Of a stretch of 64,000 nt of DNA, positions 26,995 through 36,925 are shown piece by piece. Where the stretch lies: the NCBI RefSeq assembly GCF_000392615.1, contig NZ_KB933398.1, positions 1,543,391 through 1,607,390 on the forward strand. Direction: 5' to 3'. Below the pieces are notes generated by a model. That model saw nothing but the letters and a program-made list of their open reading frames with translations, was not told the DNA's origin and searched no databases. Position numbers and translations under genes: made by a program. Source of the stretch: Lysinibacillus sphaericus OT4b.31 (GTDB lineage Bacteria; Bacillota; Bacilli; Bacillales_A; Planococcaceae). Position 1 is the first letter of the stretch. Every line of letters starts with the position of its first letter.

Positions 26995-27024
26995 TTGCTT
27001 AATGTATATCCAAAGTGGTACAAT
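26995..27024 (+). promoter_or_regulatory. Sigma-A promoter of asp23-fakA
   Basis: TTGCTT at 26995-27000, an 18-base spacer and TACAAT at 27019-27024; 35 bases before the asp23 start. Confidence 0.6.
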
Positions 27025-27059
27025 ATAATTTAGTCAAAAAGAGCCAAGGGGGCATTTCT

Positions 27060-27422
27060 ATGTCAATTGAATTAAATAACGAATTCGGCCAAATTGATAT
27101 TTCAACGGATGTACTTGCACAAATTGCTGGTGGCGCTGCTATAGAATGCTACGGTATCGTTGGCATGGCATCTAAACATCAAATTCGTGATGGTCTAACT
27201 GATATTTTACGTAAAGAGAACTTTACTAAAGGTGTTGTTGTTCGACAACAAGACGAAGATTTACATATTGATATGTACATTATTGTTAGTTACGGAACGA
27301 AGATTTCGGAAGTTGCTTATCAAGTACAATCGAAAGTGAAATATACAGTGGATAAAACATTAGGTATGAGCGTAAAATCTGTCAATATCTTTGTGCAGGG
27401 CGTTCGTGTAGCGAATGTGTAA
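27060..27422 (+). CDS. Asp23/YloU family envelope-stress protein
   Basis: The 120-residue protein equals the length of B. subtilis YloU and shows the Asp23 (DUF322) signatures IDISTDVLAQIAGGAAIECYGIVGMA near residues 11-36 and YIIVSYGTKISEVAYQVQ further on. Members are abundant cytoplasmic proteins that can be tethered to the membrane and affect cell-envelope stress; their exact role is unsettled. I use ATG 27060 with AAGGGGGC upstream; the frame is open back to 27015 but that stretch overlaps the promoter. fakA follows after 18 bases, as in other Firmicutes. Confidence 0.9.
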   Translation: MSIELNNEFGQIDISTDVLAQIAGGAAIECYGIVGMASKHQIRDGLTDILRKENFTKGVVVRQQDEDLHIDMYIIVSYGTKISEVAYQVQSKVKYTVDKTLGMSVKSVNIFVQGVRVANV

Positions 27423-27440
27423 GAGGAGGAACTAAATCGA

Positions 27441-29090
27441 ATGCAGTCATTAGACGGATTAAAATTTGCAGAGATGGTGCAAATGGGAGCGCATCATCTA
27501 TTCCAAAATGCAAATTATGTAGATTCATTAAATGTATTCCCAGTACCAGATGGTGATACAGGAACAAACATGAACTTATCGATGACATCTGGGGCAAAAG
27601 AAACAGAACTTCAAGCATCAGAACATATTGGGAAAACGGCACAAGCTTTATCAAAAGGCTTACTTATGGGTGCTCGTGGGAATTCTGGGGTTATTTTATC
27701 GCAGCTTTTCCGTGGCTTTGGTAAATTTATTGAAAAACAAGCTACAATCGATGCTAAGGGCTTTGCAGGTGCCTTCCAAGCAGGCGTGGATACAGCATAT
27801 AAAGCGGTTATGAAGCCAGTTGAAGGTACGATTTTGACTGTTGCGCGCGAAGCTGCGAAAAAGGGTGTCGAAGTAGCGGATACTGAAAACGATATCATCG
27901 CTGTGATGGAGGCTTTCACTGCGGAAGCTAAGGCTTCACTGGAACGTACTCCTGACCTACTTCCAGTACTTAAAGAAGTTGGCGTTGTAGATAGTGGCGG
28001 GCAAGGATTACTATTTGTTTACGAAGGTTTCTTAGCTTCCTTGAAAGGCGAGCCACTACCTAAGAAGAACGATGCTACGTTGGATGATTTAATCAATGCA
28101 GAACATCACAGAGCGCAAGACTTCATGAACACAGTAGATATTGAGTTCGGCTATTGTACGGAAATTATGGTGCGTTTTGAAGAAGATAAAGAACCGTTTA
28201 GTGAGGAACAATTCCGTAATGAATTGAATCCACTAGGTGATTCATTACTTGTCATATCAGATGAGGAAATTGCCAAAGTCCATATTCACTCTGAACAACC
28301 AGGGGCTGTTTTAGCTATGGGTCAAAAATATGGTAGTCTCATTAAAATTAAAGTCGATAATATGCGTGAACAACATTCAGCAATTGTTGGTGAAGACCAT
28401 AAAGCACCTGTTTCAACAAAAAAAGTTGAAAAACATCCATATGCCATCGTGACGATTGCTATGGGAGAGGGCATTGCTGAATTACTTCGTTCAATCGGGG
28501 CTTCTTATGTCATTGAAGGCGGACAAACAATGAACCCTTCAACTGAGGATATTGTAAAAGCTGTCCAAGAAATTGGTGCAGAAAAAGTGTTGATATTACC
28601 AAACAACAAAAATATCGTGATGGCAGCGGAACAAGCTGTTGAGCTTCTTGATATTGAAGCGGCGGTTGTACCGACAAAAACTATTCCTCAAGGAATGGCT
28701 GCGATTTTATCATTTAATCCGGAAGCGACTGTAGAAGTGAACCAAACAACAATGACAGATGCTTTAGCAAACGTGAAAACAGGTCAAGTAACTTATGCTG
28801 TTCGTGATACGTCAATTGATGGCGTTGAAATTCATAAAGATGATTTCATGGCACTTGCGGAAGGGAAAATTGTGTTATCAACACCCGCTTTAAAAGATGC
28901 TGCGGAGAAAGTTATCACTGATTTAGTTGATGAAGATGCTGAAATCGTAACGATTATTTATGGTGAGGATACGACAGAAGAGAACGCAGCGACATTAGTG
29001 AAATTTATCGAAGAAAATTATCCAGATATAGAAGTTGAGCTATTTAATGGTAAACAAGGATTATATCCGTATATTATTTCTGTAGAATAA
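27441..29090 (+). CDS. fakA: Fatty acid kinase catalytic subunit FakA (DhaL domain, YloV)
   Basis: FakA phosphorylates fatty acids carried by FakB proteins so that exogenous or recycled acids enter phospholipid synthesis. The 549-residue protein has an N-terminal DhaL nucleotide-binding domain with NVFPVPDGDTGTNMNLSM (aspartates for Mg-ATP) near residues 30-47 and ARGNSGVILSQLFRG near 76-90, then a central linker and a C-terminal DegV-like region (KVLILPNNKNIVMAAEQA). It fits in function with the fapR-plsX operon 4 kb downstream, since PlsX product and FakA product are the same acyl phosphate. It follows asp23 in one operon. Confidence 0.93.
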   Translation: MQSLDGLKFAEMVQMGAHHLFQNANYVDSLNVFPVPDGDTGTNMNLSMTSGAKETELQASEHIGKTAQALSKGLLMGARGNSGVILSQLFRGFGKFIEKQATIDAKGFAGAFQAGVDTAYKAVMKPVEGTILTVAREAAKKGVEVADTENDIIAVMEAFTAEAKASLERTPDLLPVLKEVGVVDSGGQGLLFVYEGFLASLKGEPLPKKNDATLDDLINAEHHRAQDFMNTVDIEFGYCTEIMVRFEEDKEPFSEEQFRNELNPLGDSLLVISDEEIAKVHIHSEQPGAVLAMGQKYGSLIKIKVDNMREQHSAIVGEDHKAPVSTKKVEKHPYAIVTIAMGEGIAELLRSIGASYVIEGGQTMNPSTEDIVKAVQEIGAEKVLILPNNKNIVMAAEQAVELLDIEAAVVPTKTIPQGMAAILSFNPEATVEVNQTTMTDALANVKTGQVTYAVRDTSIDGVEIHKDDFMALAEGKIVLSTPALKDAAEKVITDLVDEDAEIVTIIYGEDTTEENAATLVKFIEENYPDIEVELFNGKQGLYPYIISVE

Positions 29091-29119
29091 TTAACAGTAA
29101 CCTTGAGATGAATCAAGCG

Positions 29120-29150
29120 AAGCAGTGCACAAGTCGTGTACTGCTTTTGT
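29120..29150 (+). terminator. Terminator of asp23-fakA
   Basis: Arms 29120-29130 and 29136-29146 form an 11-base stem with one G-U pair and a 5-base loop, followed by TTGTTT. Confidence 0.7.
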
Positions 29151-29346
29151 TTATGGCTAAGGGATATTGAATATAAGAATATCACTGGAATAGCAAGAAA
29201 GAGGTAACTGAATGTATTTATCTAGAGGACAAAGTGTTTACAAATATTGGTTCAGTGGTATTTAGAAATGACTGTATTAGAGAGAAAGACATAAATAGTC
29301 GACCATGTACAAAGAAGAAGTTATAGTAGTGTTAATTTTCTGAAAG

Positions 29347-29375
29347 TTGATAAAGTAGTGCTTTACTTTTATAGT
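29347..29375 (+). promoter_or_regulatory. Sigma-A promoter of sdaAB-sdaAA-recG
   Basis: TTGATA at 29347-29352, a 17-base spacer and TATAGT at 29370-29375, 65 bases before the sdaAB start. Confidence 0.65.
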
Positions 29376-29440
29376 AACTATCAAGCATGATATAAGTAAA
29401 AATAAATATTATTATATGAATAGAATAGAGGGGTGCTTGT

Positions 29441-30103
29441 ATGAAGTTTACATCGGTATTTGATATTATTGGACCAGTGATGATTGGGCCTTCTTCCTCT
29501 CATACGGCAGGTGCAGCGCGTATCGGAAGAGTTGCACGAGATTTGTTTGGAAGACAGCCGAAATGGGTGAAGATTCATTTATACGGTTCTTTTGCTGAAA
29601 CGTATAAAGGGCATGGGACAGATGTAGCATTAATTGGAGGCTTATTAAATTATGATACATTTGATGAGCGTATTAAAACAGCGTTTGCGGACGCTGAAAA
29701 AGCAGGATTAGAGTTTGAGTTCATTCCAGAAACGGCCAATACAGAACATCCCAATACGGCCCGTCTTGTCCTTGGAGATGATGAGGGGGAGATGTCGGTA
29801 GTTGGAATTTCTATCGGCGGTGGTAAAATAGAGGTAAGTGAGGTTAATGGCTTCAAACTACGTTTAACTGGTGGAATGCCAGCTATCCTTGTTGTGCATG
29901 ATGATCGTGCTGGCTGTATTGCCAATGTTGCAAACTGCTTGGCTATGCATGATGTGAATATCGGTCATATGGAGGTTTCACGTATTGAACGTGGTTTAAC
30001 GGCTCTTATGGTGATTGAGGTTGATCAAAACATTGAAGAAAAAATATTACAGCAGATTTCGTTAATTCCATATATTACGAAAGTGTCGAAAATTAATAAC
30101 TAA
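29441..30103 (+). CDS. sdaAB: L-serine dehydratase, beta subunit
   Basis: With SdaAA it forms the iron-sulfur L-serine dehydratase that converts serine to pyruvate and ammonia. The 220-residue protein begins with SVFDIIGPVMIGPSSSHTAGA, the strict N-terminal signature, and ends in an ACT domain (about residues 148-217; ILVVHDDRAGCIANVANCLA) that may sense serine. Two-chain organisation is the Firmicute form. AGAGGGGTG precedes the ATG and sdaAA follows after 14 bases. Confidence 0.96.
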   Translation: MKFTSVFDIIGPVMIGPSSSHTAGAARIGRVARDLFGRQPKWVKIHLYGSFAETYKGHGTDVALIGGLLNYDTFDERIKTAFADAEKAGLEFEFIPETANTEHPNTARLVLGDDEGEMSVVGISIGGGKIEVSEVNGFKLRLTGGMPAILVVHDDRAGCIANVANCLAMHDVNIGHMEVSRIERGLTALMVIEVDQNIEEKILQQISLIPYITKVSKINN

Positions 30104-30117
30104 GGAGGCGTGACAAT

Positions 30118-31014
30118 ATGGACGTATTGTTTCACAATGTACGCGAGCTTGTTGCGCGTGCAGAACAAGAAGGTAAATTAATTTCAGAACTGATGATAGA
30201 GCAAGAAATGTTAATAAGTGGACGGACACGCGAAGAGATCATGCAGCAAATGGACCGTAATTTAACAGTTATGGAAGAAGCAGTTGAGCGTGGTTTAAAT
30301 GGCGTACAGTCTGTGACAGGTTTAACAGGTGGAGATGCCGTACTGCTACAAAATTATATTGCACAAGGGAATTCACTATCGGGGGATTTATTGTTAGATG
30401 CCGTTAGTAAAGCGGTTGCAACAAATGAAGTCAACGCGGCGATGGGTACAATTTGTGCAACACCGACAGCTGGCTCAGCGGGTGTTGTACCAGGTACATT
30501 ATTTGCAGTGAAAAATAAGCTAAATCCAACACGTGAACAAATGATTCGTTATTTGTTTACATCGGGTGCTTTTGGTTTCGTTGTAGCCAATAATGCTTCT
30601 ATTTCAGGTGCTGAAGGTGGCTGTCAGGCAGAGGTTGGTTCAGCCGCAGGTATGGCTTCTGCAGCTATTGTGGAGATGGCAGGTGGTACACCGCAGCAAT
30701 GTGCAGAAGGTTTCGCTATTACACTCAAAAATATGCTAGGGCTCGTATGTGATCCAGTAGCAGGATTGGTAGAAGTACCCTGTGTGAAGCGTAATGCGAT
30801 GGGAGCTGCAAACTCACTGGTGGCTGCAGATATGGCACTTGCAGGTGTAACGAGTCGCATCCCTTGTGATGAAGTAATAGGAGCAATGTATCGTATCGGC
30901 TTGTCGATGAGTCCGAATTTAAAAGAAACGGCGCGTGGTGGTCTAGCAGCAACACCAACAGGGAAGGCACTCGCGGCGAAGATATTCGGAGGAGCTGTCG
31001 TGCAAGGTGACTGA
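30118..31014 (+). CDS. sdaAA: L-serine dehydratase, alpha subunit
   Basis: The 298-residue catalytic chain carries the conserved cysteines for the oxygen-labile [4Fe-4S] cluster: TICATPTAGSAG near residue 115, GLVCDPVAGLVEVPCVKRNA around 204-223. The second motif is the most diagnostic of the family. AAGGAGGCG lies 9 bases before the ATG. Its last codons overlap the recG start, so the two are translationally linked although functionally unrelated; this pairing is also seen in other Bacillales. Confidence 0.96.
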   Translation: MDVLFHNVRELVARAEQEGKLISELMIEQEMLISGRTREEIMQQMDRNLTVMEEAVERGLNGVQSVTGLTGGDAVLLQNYIAQGNSLSGDLLLDAVSKAVATNEVNAAMGTICATPTAGSAGVVPGTLFAVKNKLNPTREQMIRYLFTSGAFGFVVANNASISGAEGGCQAEVGSAAGMASAAIVEMAGGTPQQCAEGFAITLKNMLGLVCDPVAGLVEVPCVKRNAMGAANSLVAADMALAGVTSRIPCDEVIGAMYRIGLSMSPNLKETARGGLAATPTGKALAAKIFGGAVVQGD

Positions 31015-33052
31015 ATTAATCAGTCCCGTCTCTGATTTAAAGGGAGTCGGGAAAGAAACAGCAGCGCATCTAGAAGCATTAGGCATCGAGACACTATCCG
31101 ATTTATTGTGGACATTTCCACATCGACACGAGGATTTTCGTTTAAAAGATCTAGCACAGACGCCACATAATGAGCGGGTCACTGTTGAATGTAAAGTGGA
31201 ACGTGAGCCGACTGTGCTGTTCTTAGGACGAAATAAATCCCGTTTGCAAGTGACTGTGCTAGCAGGACGTCATTTAGTGAAAGTTGTATTTTTTAACCAA
31301 AACTATTTAAAACAAAAGCTTGTACCAGGTTCTATGATTACCGTAACTGGGAAATGGGATCGAGGAAGACAAGTTATTAATGGAACGACTGTAACTTTTG
31401 GTCCAAAAACCGATCAAGTAGATTTTGAACCCGTGTATAGCCTTAAAGGTTTGATACCGCAAAAACGTTTTCGTAAATATATGCGACAGGTACTTGATGA
31501 CTTTGCCGTAGAATTACCAGATGCGATACCAGAACATTTACAAGCATCGTATAAGCTTGTATCAATGCGGGACGGGCTTGAGGGTATTCATTTTCCGGTG
31601 GATGCACAACATGCAAAGCAGGCAAGAAGACGCTTTGCTTACGAGGAATTATTAAACTTTCAGCTACGTATCCAAGCATTACGCAAAATACGAAAAGATA
31701 GTGAGCATGGTACGGTGGTGCAATTTGATTTGCAAAAGGTGCGTGAATTTATTGATTCATTACCGTATGAATTAACAGGGGCGCAAAAACGGGTCGTTAA
31801 TGAGATTTGCAAAGATTTAAAAGAACCACATCGTATGAACCGCTTGCTTCAAGGAGATGTTGGCTCAGGAAAGACAGTTGTTGCGGCTATATGTTTATAT
31901 GCAGCTGTCACTGCAGGCTTTCAAGGGGCGTTAATGGCACCAACTGAAATTTTAGCTGAACAACATGCGGAAAATTTAATCGCGTGGTTCGAGCCATTTG
32001 GTATACGTATAGCTTTGTTATCAGGCTCGACAAAAACGAAAGCGCGCCGCTTGCTTTTGGAAGCGCTGGAAAAAGGCGAAATAGATATTGTCATCGGTAC
32101 GCACGCACTTATTCAGCCAGATGTGATTTTTCGAAATCTAGGCTTTGTGATAACCGATGAACAGCATCGTTTTGGGGTTGAGCAACGTAGGATATTACGT
32201 GATAAAGGTGAAAATCCTGATGTGCTCTTTATGACAGCAACGCCAATACCGCGAACACTTGCCATTACGGCATTTGGTGAAATGGATGTGTCGATGATTG
32301 ATGAAATGCCAGCGGGGCGTAAGCAAATTGAAACACATTGGATGAAAAAGGAACAACTTAGTTCTGTCTTATCTAAATTAGAGTTGGAGCTGGCAGCAGG
32401 GAGACAAGCGTATGCCATTTGTCCGCTTATTGAAGAGTCAGACAAGCTTGACGTGCAAAATGCGGTTGATATATATGAGCAGCTTGCAGTGCATTTTAAT
32501 GGACGCCATAAAGTGGGGTTGATGCACGGTCGTTTGCCGGCGGATGAAAAAGATGAGGTAATGCGTGCATTTAGTGAAGGTGACATTCAAGTGCTTGTCT
32601 CTACTACGGTCGTAGAAGTTGGTGTCAACGTACCGAATGCAACGTTTATGGTTGTTTACGACGCTGAGCGTTTCGGCTTAGCGCAATTGCATCAGCTACG
32701 TGGCCGTGTTGGTCGTGGCGAACATCAGTCGTATTGTGTACTTATTGCCGATCCAAAATCAGATGAAGGTAAAGAGCGAATGCAGTCGATGACAGAAACA
32801 AATGATGGCTTTCGACTAGCTGAAAAAGATTTGGAGCTACGGGGACCGGGTGACTTCTTTGGGCGCAAACAAAGTGGCTTGCCTGATTTTAAAGTGGCAG
32901 ATTTAGTGCATGACTATAGAACGCTTGAAACTGCACGGAAAGATGCAACTGACATGATTGAAAGTGATGCGTTTTGGCATGATGAGGCTTATAAATATTT
33001 GCGCCAAATGTTAGAAACGTCAGGTGTCTTACTAGGTGAACGCTTTGATTAA
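31007..33052 (+). CDS. recG: ATP-dependent DNA helicase RecG
   Basis: RecG remodels stalled forks and Holliday junctions. The 681-residue protein has an N-terminal wedge/OB fold (ISPVSDLKGVGKETAAHLEALGI and the LQVTVLAGRHLVKVVFFNQ strand region), Walker A QGDVGSGKT near residues 281-289, DEQH Walker B in ITDEQHRFGVEQR, TATPIPRTLA, and motif VI HQLRGRVGRGE. The start is GTG 31007, which overlaps sdaAA by 8 bases; GGAGG lies 20 bases upstream. Length is normal. Confidence 0.95.
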   Translation: MTELISPVSDLKGVGKETAAHLEALGIETLSDLLWTFPHRHEDFRLKDLAQTPHNERVTVECKVEREPTVLFLGRNKSRLQVTVLAGRHLVKVVFFNQNYLKQKLVPGSMITVTGKWDRGRQVINGTTVTFGPKTDQVDFEPVYSLKGLIPQKRFRKYMRQVLDDFAVELPDAIPEHLQASYKLVSMRDGLEGIHFPVDAQHAKQARRRFAYEELLNFQLRIQALRKIRKDSEHGTVVQFDLQKVREFIDSLPYELTGAQKRVVNEICKDLKEPHRMNRLLQGDVGSGKTVVAAICLYAAVTAGFQGALMAPTEILAEQHAENLIAWFEPFGIRIALLSGSTKTKARRLLLEALEKGEIDIVIGTHALIQPDVIFRNLGFVITDEQHRFGVEQRRILRDKGENPDVLFMTATPIPRTLAITAFGEMDVSMIDEMPAGRKQIETHWMKKEQLSSVLSKLELELAAGRQAYAICPLIEESDKLDVQNAVDIYEQLAVHFNGRHKVGLMHGRLPADEKDEVMRAFSEGDIQVLVSTTVVEVGVNVPNATFMVVYDAERFGLAQLHQLRGRVGRGEHQSYCVLIADPKSDEGKERMQSMTETNDGFRLAEKDLELRGPGDFFGRKQSGLPDFKVADLVHDYRTLETARKDATDMIESDAFWHDEAYKYLRQMLETSGVLLGERFD

Positions 33053-33057
33053 GAGGG

Positions 33058-33100
33058 ATGCAAGCACTGTTTTTGAAAACAGGTCTTGCATTCTTTTTTT
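33058..33100 (+). terminator. Terminator of recG overlapping the fapR promoter
   Basis: ATGCAAG (33058-33064) pairs with CTTGCAT (33085-33091), with an inner CTGTTTT/AAAACAG stem, followed by an eight-T run. The right arm provides the -35 box of the fapR promoter. Confidence 0.8.
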
Positions 33101-33114
33101 ATACTCTATATACT
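33086..33114 (+). promoter_or_regulatory. Sigma-A promoter of the fapR operon
   Basis: TTGCAT at 33086-33091, a 17-base spacer and TATACT at 33109-33114. The -35 lies inside the recG terminator stem. Confidence 0.7.
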
Positions 33115-33117
33115 GAT

Positions 33118-33136
33118 ATTAGTACCAAGTGCTAAT
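33118..33136 (+). promoter_or_regulatory. FapR operator
   Basis: ATTAGTACC-A-AGTGCTAAT is a near-perfect match to the palindromic FapR box (TTAGTACC...TCTAAT type). It covers the expected transcription start of fapR itself, giving malonyl-CoA-relieved autoregulation of the whole operon. Confidence 0.85.
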
Positions 33137-33156
33137 AACAACTAAAAAGGTGGCGA

Positions 33157-33741
33157 ATGACGTTGAGACGAACGAAAAAAGAGCGACAGCGATTACTATC
33201 TGAAACGATTGCGGAAAATCCATTCGTCACAGATGAACAGCTAGCATCAGAGTTTCAGGTAAGTGTCCAAACGATTCGTTTAGATCGTATGGAATTAGCA
33301 ATTCCTGAATTGCGTGAACGAATTAAAGATGTGGCTTCGAAAACCTATGAAAATGAAGTGAAATCTTTGCCGATTGATGAAGTAATCGGTGAAATTATTG
33401 ATATTGAATTAGATAGTCGTGCATTATCTATTTTTGACGTAAAAGAAGAACATGTTTTTCAGCGCAATGGCATCGCGCGCGGACATCATTTATTTGCACA
33501 GGCAAACTCATTAGCGGTAGCGGTTATTGATGATGAACTGGCCTTAACAGTGCACTCCAATATTACATTTGTGAAACCTGTGAAAGCCGGAGATCGTGTT
33601 ATTACGAAGGCTGTCGTTATCGGAAGAGATGATGGACATCATCGTACGAAAGTGGAGGTACTATCTACTGTTAACGGTGAAACAGTCTTTGTTGGCGAAT
33701 TTGATATGTACCGCACGAAAGGTAAAGGTGAACAATCATGA
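33157..33741 (+). CDS. fapR: Malonyl-CoA-responsive fatty-acid repressor FapR
   Basis: FapR represses fatty-acid and phospholipid genes until malonyl-CoA binds. The protein has an N-terminal DeoR-like helix-turn-helix ([30 protein letters not shown], about residues 24-53) and a hot-dog effector domain with [25 protein letters not shown] and [16 protein letters not shown]. The ATG at 33157 sits only 3 bases after AAGGTGG, while the in-frame TTG at 33163 has a 9-base spacing and gives an N-terminus (MRRTKKERQ) like that of B. subtilis, so TTG may be the real start. Its own operator lies upstream. plsX overlaps by ATGA. Confidence 0.95.
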   Translation: MTLRRTKKERQRLLSETIAENPFVTDEQLASEFQVSVQTIRLDRMELAIPELRERIKDVASKTYENEVKSLPIDEVIGEIIDIELDSRALSIFDVKEEHVFQRNGIARGHHLFAQANSLAVAVIDDELALTVHSNITFVKPVKAGDRVITKAVVIGRDDGHHRTKVEVLSTVNGETVFVGEFDMYRTKGKGEQS

Positions 33742-34730
33742 AATTAGCGCTTGATGGAATGGGTGGCGACAACGCACCAAAATCAGTTGTGGAAGGTGCT
33801 TTATTGGCATTAAATCAAATTCCAAATTTGGAAATTCAATTATATGGACAGCAAGAGAAGCTTGAGCCATTTTTAAAAATGCATGATCGACTAACGATTG
33901 TTCATTGTGAAGAAGTGGTAGAAGGTACTGACGATCCGGCACGTGCTGTTCGACGTAAAAAGGACTCATCAATGGCGCGAATGATGGATGCAGTGGAGGA
34001 AGGTAAGGCTGATGCATGTCTATCGGCTGGCAATACGGGTGCATTAATGGCAGGTGGTTTATTTAAAGTTGGTCGTATTGAAGGAATCGCACGTCCAGCT
34101 TTAGCAACGACATTACCAACACTTGATGGCAAAGGATTTTTAATGCTTGATTTAGGGGCGAATGCGGATGCACGACCTGAACATTTATTGCAATATGCAA
34201 TAATGGGCGATATTTACGCTAAAAAGGTTGGGGGACTTCAAAAGCCACGTATTGGACTTTTAAATATCGGTACAGAAGATAAAAAAGGCAATGATTTAAC
34301 GAAGGCGGCTTTCGAATTACTAAAAGAAGCCGAATTGAACTTTATCGGTAACGTAGAAGCGCGTGATTTACTTGAAGGGGTTGCGGATGTTGTTGTGACA
34401 GACGGTTTTACGGGTAATATGGTGTTGAAATCGATTGAAGGAACAGCTGGCGCGTTATTTACGATGTTGAAAGAGGCGTTTATGTCTTCTACAAAAACAA
34501 AAATTTCAGCGGCACTTATGAAAAATAATTTACGTGACTTAAAAAATAAAATGGATTACACAGAGTATGGTGGAGCAGGGTTATTTGGCCTGCAAGCACC
34601 TGTTATTAAGGCTCATGGCTCATCAAATGGCAAAGCAATCTTTAGTGCGATTCGCCAAGCTAATACGATGGTAGAGCATACAGTCATACCAACGATTACT
34701 GACACAGTGCGTCGCATAGAAATTGACTAA
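33738..34730 (+). CDS. plsX: Phosphate acyltransferase PlsX
   Basis: PlsX makes acyl phosphate from acyl-ACP, the donor for PlsY in glycerolipid synthesis. The 330-residue protein has the family start [20 protein letters not shown], the [19 protein letters not shown] motif near residues 94-112 and [19 protein letters not shown] near 136-154. Translation is coupled to fapR by an ATGA overlap. Its operon mates fabD, fabG and acpP match the B. subtilis order. Confidence 0.96.
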   Translation: MKLALDGMGGDNAPKSVVEGALLALNQIPNLEIQLYGQQEKLEPFLKMHDRLTIVHCEEVVEGTDDPARAVRRKKDSSMARMMDAVEEGKADACLSAGNTGALMAGGLFKVGRIEGIARPALATTLPTLDGKGFLMLDLGANADARPEHLLQYAIMGDIYAKKVGGLQKPRIGLLNIGTEDKKGNDLTKAAFELLKEAELNFIGNVEARDLLEGVADVVVTDGFTGNMVLKSIEGTAGALFTMLKEAFMSSTKTKISAALMKNNLRDLKNKMDYTEYGGAGLFGLQAPVIKAHGSSNGKAIFSAIRQANTMVEHTVIPTITDTVRRIEID

Positions 34731-34749
34731 CAAAGGGGATTCATGACAA

Positions 34750-35703
34750 ATGACGAAAATTGCATTTATTTTTCCTGGCCAAGGCTCACAAGCAGTTGGG
34801 ATGGGGCAAGAATTTGTAGAAAACGCGGCAGAGAGCAAAGCATTTTATGAAAATGCAGACAAGGCTTTAGGATTTGCACTATCAAAGTTAATGTTAGAGG
34901 GACCAGCAGAGGAATTGACGTTGACATACAATGCACAGCCGGCGCTATTAACGACAGGTGTAATGGTAGCAGAGAAATTGCGTGCAGCTGGCGTTACGCC
35001 TGATTTCGCAGCTGGTCATTCCCTTGGCGAATATAGTGCATTAGTTATTGCAGGTGTGCTGTCTTTCGATGATGCCATATCTGTTGTACACAAACGCGGT
35101 TTATATATGAACGAAGCAGTACCGGCAGGGCAAGGTGCAATGGCGGCTATTCTTGGAATGGAATTGAATGCATTACATGATGTAACTGAACAGGTAACAG
35201 CTACGGGAGATGCTGTCCAGGTAGCCAATGTTAACTGTCCAGGTCAAATTGTCATTTCTGGTACAAAGGAAGGCGTTGAAAAAGCATCTGTAGCAGCAAA
35301 AGAAGCGGGTGCAAAACGTGCGATTCCATTAGTAGTAAGTGGTCCATTCCATTCAGAATTAATGCGACCATCTTCTGAAAAATTACGTGTAACATTAGAT
35401 GATATTGCTTTATCCGCGCCACAAATCCCGGTAATAGGCAACGTTATGGCGAATGAATTACAGGATGTTTCTGCGATTCAACATGAATTAGTGGAACAAG
35501 TATACAGTGCTGTACAGTGGGAAGCTTCTGTTCGTGAAATGATTGCTAAGGGCGTTGAGGTATTTATCGAATGTGGACCGGGCAAAGTTTTAAGTGGCTT
35601 AGTGAAGAAAATAGATCGATCTGTGGCAACGTATTGTGTGTATGATGAAGCATCATTAGAAGCACTATTAGAAGCGTCAAAGGAGTGGACTATCAATGCA
35701 TAA
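34750..35703 (+). CDS. fabD: Malonyl-CoA:ACP transacylase
   Basis: FabD loads malonate from CoA onto acyl carrier protein. The 317-residue enzyme starts [17 protein letters not shown] and carries the nucleophile S91 in [11 protein letters not shown] and the catalytic H201 in SGPFHSELM, with [11 protein letters not shown] near the end. It overlaps the fabG start by 8 bases. An AAAGGGG site lies 11 bases before the ATG. Confidence 0.96.
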   Translation: MTKIAFIFPGQGSQAVGMGQEFVENAAESKAFYENADKALGFALSKLMLEGPAEELTLTYNAQPALLTTGVMVAEKLRAAGVTPDFAAGHSLGEYSALVIAGVLSFDDAISVVHKRGLYMNEAVPAGQGAMAAILGMELNALHDVTEQVTATGDAVQVANVNCPGQIVISGTKEGVEKASVAAKEAGAKRAIPLVVSGPFHSELMRPSSEKLRVTLDDIALSAPQIPVIGNVMANELQDVSAIQHELVEQVYSAVQWEASVREMIAKGVEVFIECGPGKVLSGLVKKIDRSVATYCVYDEASLEALLEASKEWTINA

Positions 35704-36442
35704 ATTAAATGGTAAGGTAGCGGTTGTAACGGGTGCTTCACGAGGGATAGGACGTGCGATTGCGTTGAAGCTTGCTGAAGAGGGAGCTAAAATTGTAGTC
35801 AATTATAGTGGCTCGCAGGTAAAAGCTGAGGAAGTTGTTACTTTAATTCAAGCGAATGGTGGTGAGGCGATTGCAGTACAAGCAAGCGTCTCAAAATCTG
35901 AAGAAGTTACGGCGTTAATGGATGCGGCAGTCAAAACATTTGGCTCACTTGATATTTTAGTCAATAATGCGGGTATTACACGTGATAATTTATTGATGCG
36001 TATGAAAGAAGACGAATGGGATGATGTTTTAGACACGAATCTAAAGGGTGTTTTCCTTTGTACAAAAGCGGTAACGCGTCAAATGATGAAGCAACGGACA
36101 GGACGTATTATTAATATTTCGTCGATAGTTGGTGTGGCAGGCAATGCTGGGCAGGCCAATTATGTTGCTGCCAAAGCAGGTGTTATTGGTTTGACAAAAA
36201 CAACTGCTAAGGAATTGGCGTCTCGTAATATTTTAGTTAATGCTATTGCACCAGGCTTTATTGAAACAGAAATGACAGATCAGCTACCAGAAGAATTAAA
36301 ACAAGGCATGCTTACACAAATTCCGTTAGCGAAGCTTGGTCAGCCAGAAGATATTGCTAAAGCAGTTGTTTTTCTAGCTTCAGACGATGCTAACTATATG
36401 ACTGGTCAGACGTTACATATAGACGGCGGCATGGTGATGTAA
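35696..36442 (+). CDS. fabG: 3-oxoacyl-ACP reductase
   Basis: FabG reduces 3-oxoacyl-ACP with NADPH. The 248-residue short-chain dehydrogenase shows the nucleotide motif [26 protein letters not shown], the catalytic serine in [11 protein letters not shown] and the [11 protein letters not shown]xxxK pair, and the typical C-terminal [22 protein letters not shown] in the end of fabD is its ribosome binding site. Confidence 0.96.
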   Translation: MHKLNGKVAVVTGASRGIGRAIALKLAEEGAKIVVNYSGSQVKAEEVVTLIQANGGEAIAVQASVSKSEEVTALMDAAVKTFGSLDILVNNAGITRDNLLMRMKEDEWDDVLDTNLKGVFLCTKAVTRQMMKQRTGRIINISSIVGVAGNAGQANYVAAKAGVIGLTKTTAKELASRNILVNAIAPGFIETEMTDQLPEELKQGMLTQIPLAKLGQPEDIAKAVVFLASDDANYMTGQTLHIDGGMVM

Positions 36443-36503
36443 TAATATGTAATGGGCATAGAAATTGATTTTTTGTATAATCATGTGAGGGGAGGTGAAA
36501 GAT

Positions 36504-36740
36504 TTGACTACTGTATTAGAACGAGTAACAAAAGTAATCGTGGACCGTTTAGGTGTAGAAGAAAGCGAAGTAACACTTGAAGCTTCTTTCCGTGATGATT
36601 TAGGTGCTGACTCATTAGACGTAGTTGAGCTTGTTATGGAGCTTGAAGATGAATTCGATATGGAAATTTCTGATGAAGATGCTGAAAAAATCTCAACGGT
36701 TGGTACTGCAATTTCATACATCGAAAGTAAAATAAGCTAA
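36504..36740 (+). CDS. acpP: Acyl carrier protein
   Basis: The small acidic protein carries fatty-acid intermediates on phosphopantetheine attached to S37 in [20 protein letters not shown]. With TTG 36504 as start it has 78 residues, close to the 77 of B. subtilis AcpA, and GGAGGTGA sits 5 bases upstream. A GTG at 36495 is in frame but is part of that ribosome binding site. It ends the FapR-controlled operon. Confidence 0.96.
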   Translation: MTTVLERVTKVIVDRLGVEESEVTLEASFRDDLGADSLDVVELVMELEDEFDMEISDEDAEKISTVGTAISYIESKIS

Positions 36741-36925
36741 TTTTGTTTTAACTTTATTCAGCAGCAGTCGTTCACCTTGATGGGTGCAGAAATGAATGCA
36801 TATTCAGTTTAATCAATAAGCAGTCAACGTTAGCTGAATAAAGTTAAAGCCTTTGGCAGATGTCGCAGATTTTGAATTGCAAGCACAGTTCAAAATCTGT
36901 TTGCCAATACGGCAAGGTGTATTTG

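Larger units (their letters stand above)
29091..29440. other. 350-base region before sdaAB
   Basis: Besides the fakA terminator and the sdaAB promoter it holds a 17-codon frame at 29212-29265 (MYLSRGQSVYKYWFSGI) with AGAGG eight bases upstream. This could be a leader peptide or chance; there is no T-box or known riboswitch motif that I recognise. Confidence 0.3.

Noticed and set aside
27015-27059. Upstream start for the Asp23 protein
   Set aside because: The in-frame GTG at 27015 lies inside the promoter; the ATG at 27060 gives the family length of 120 residues with a good ribosome binding site.
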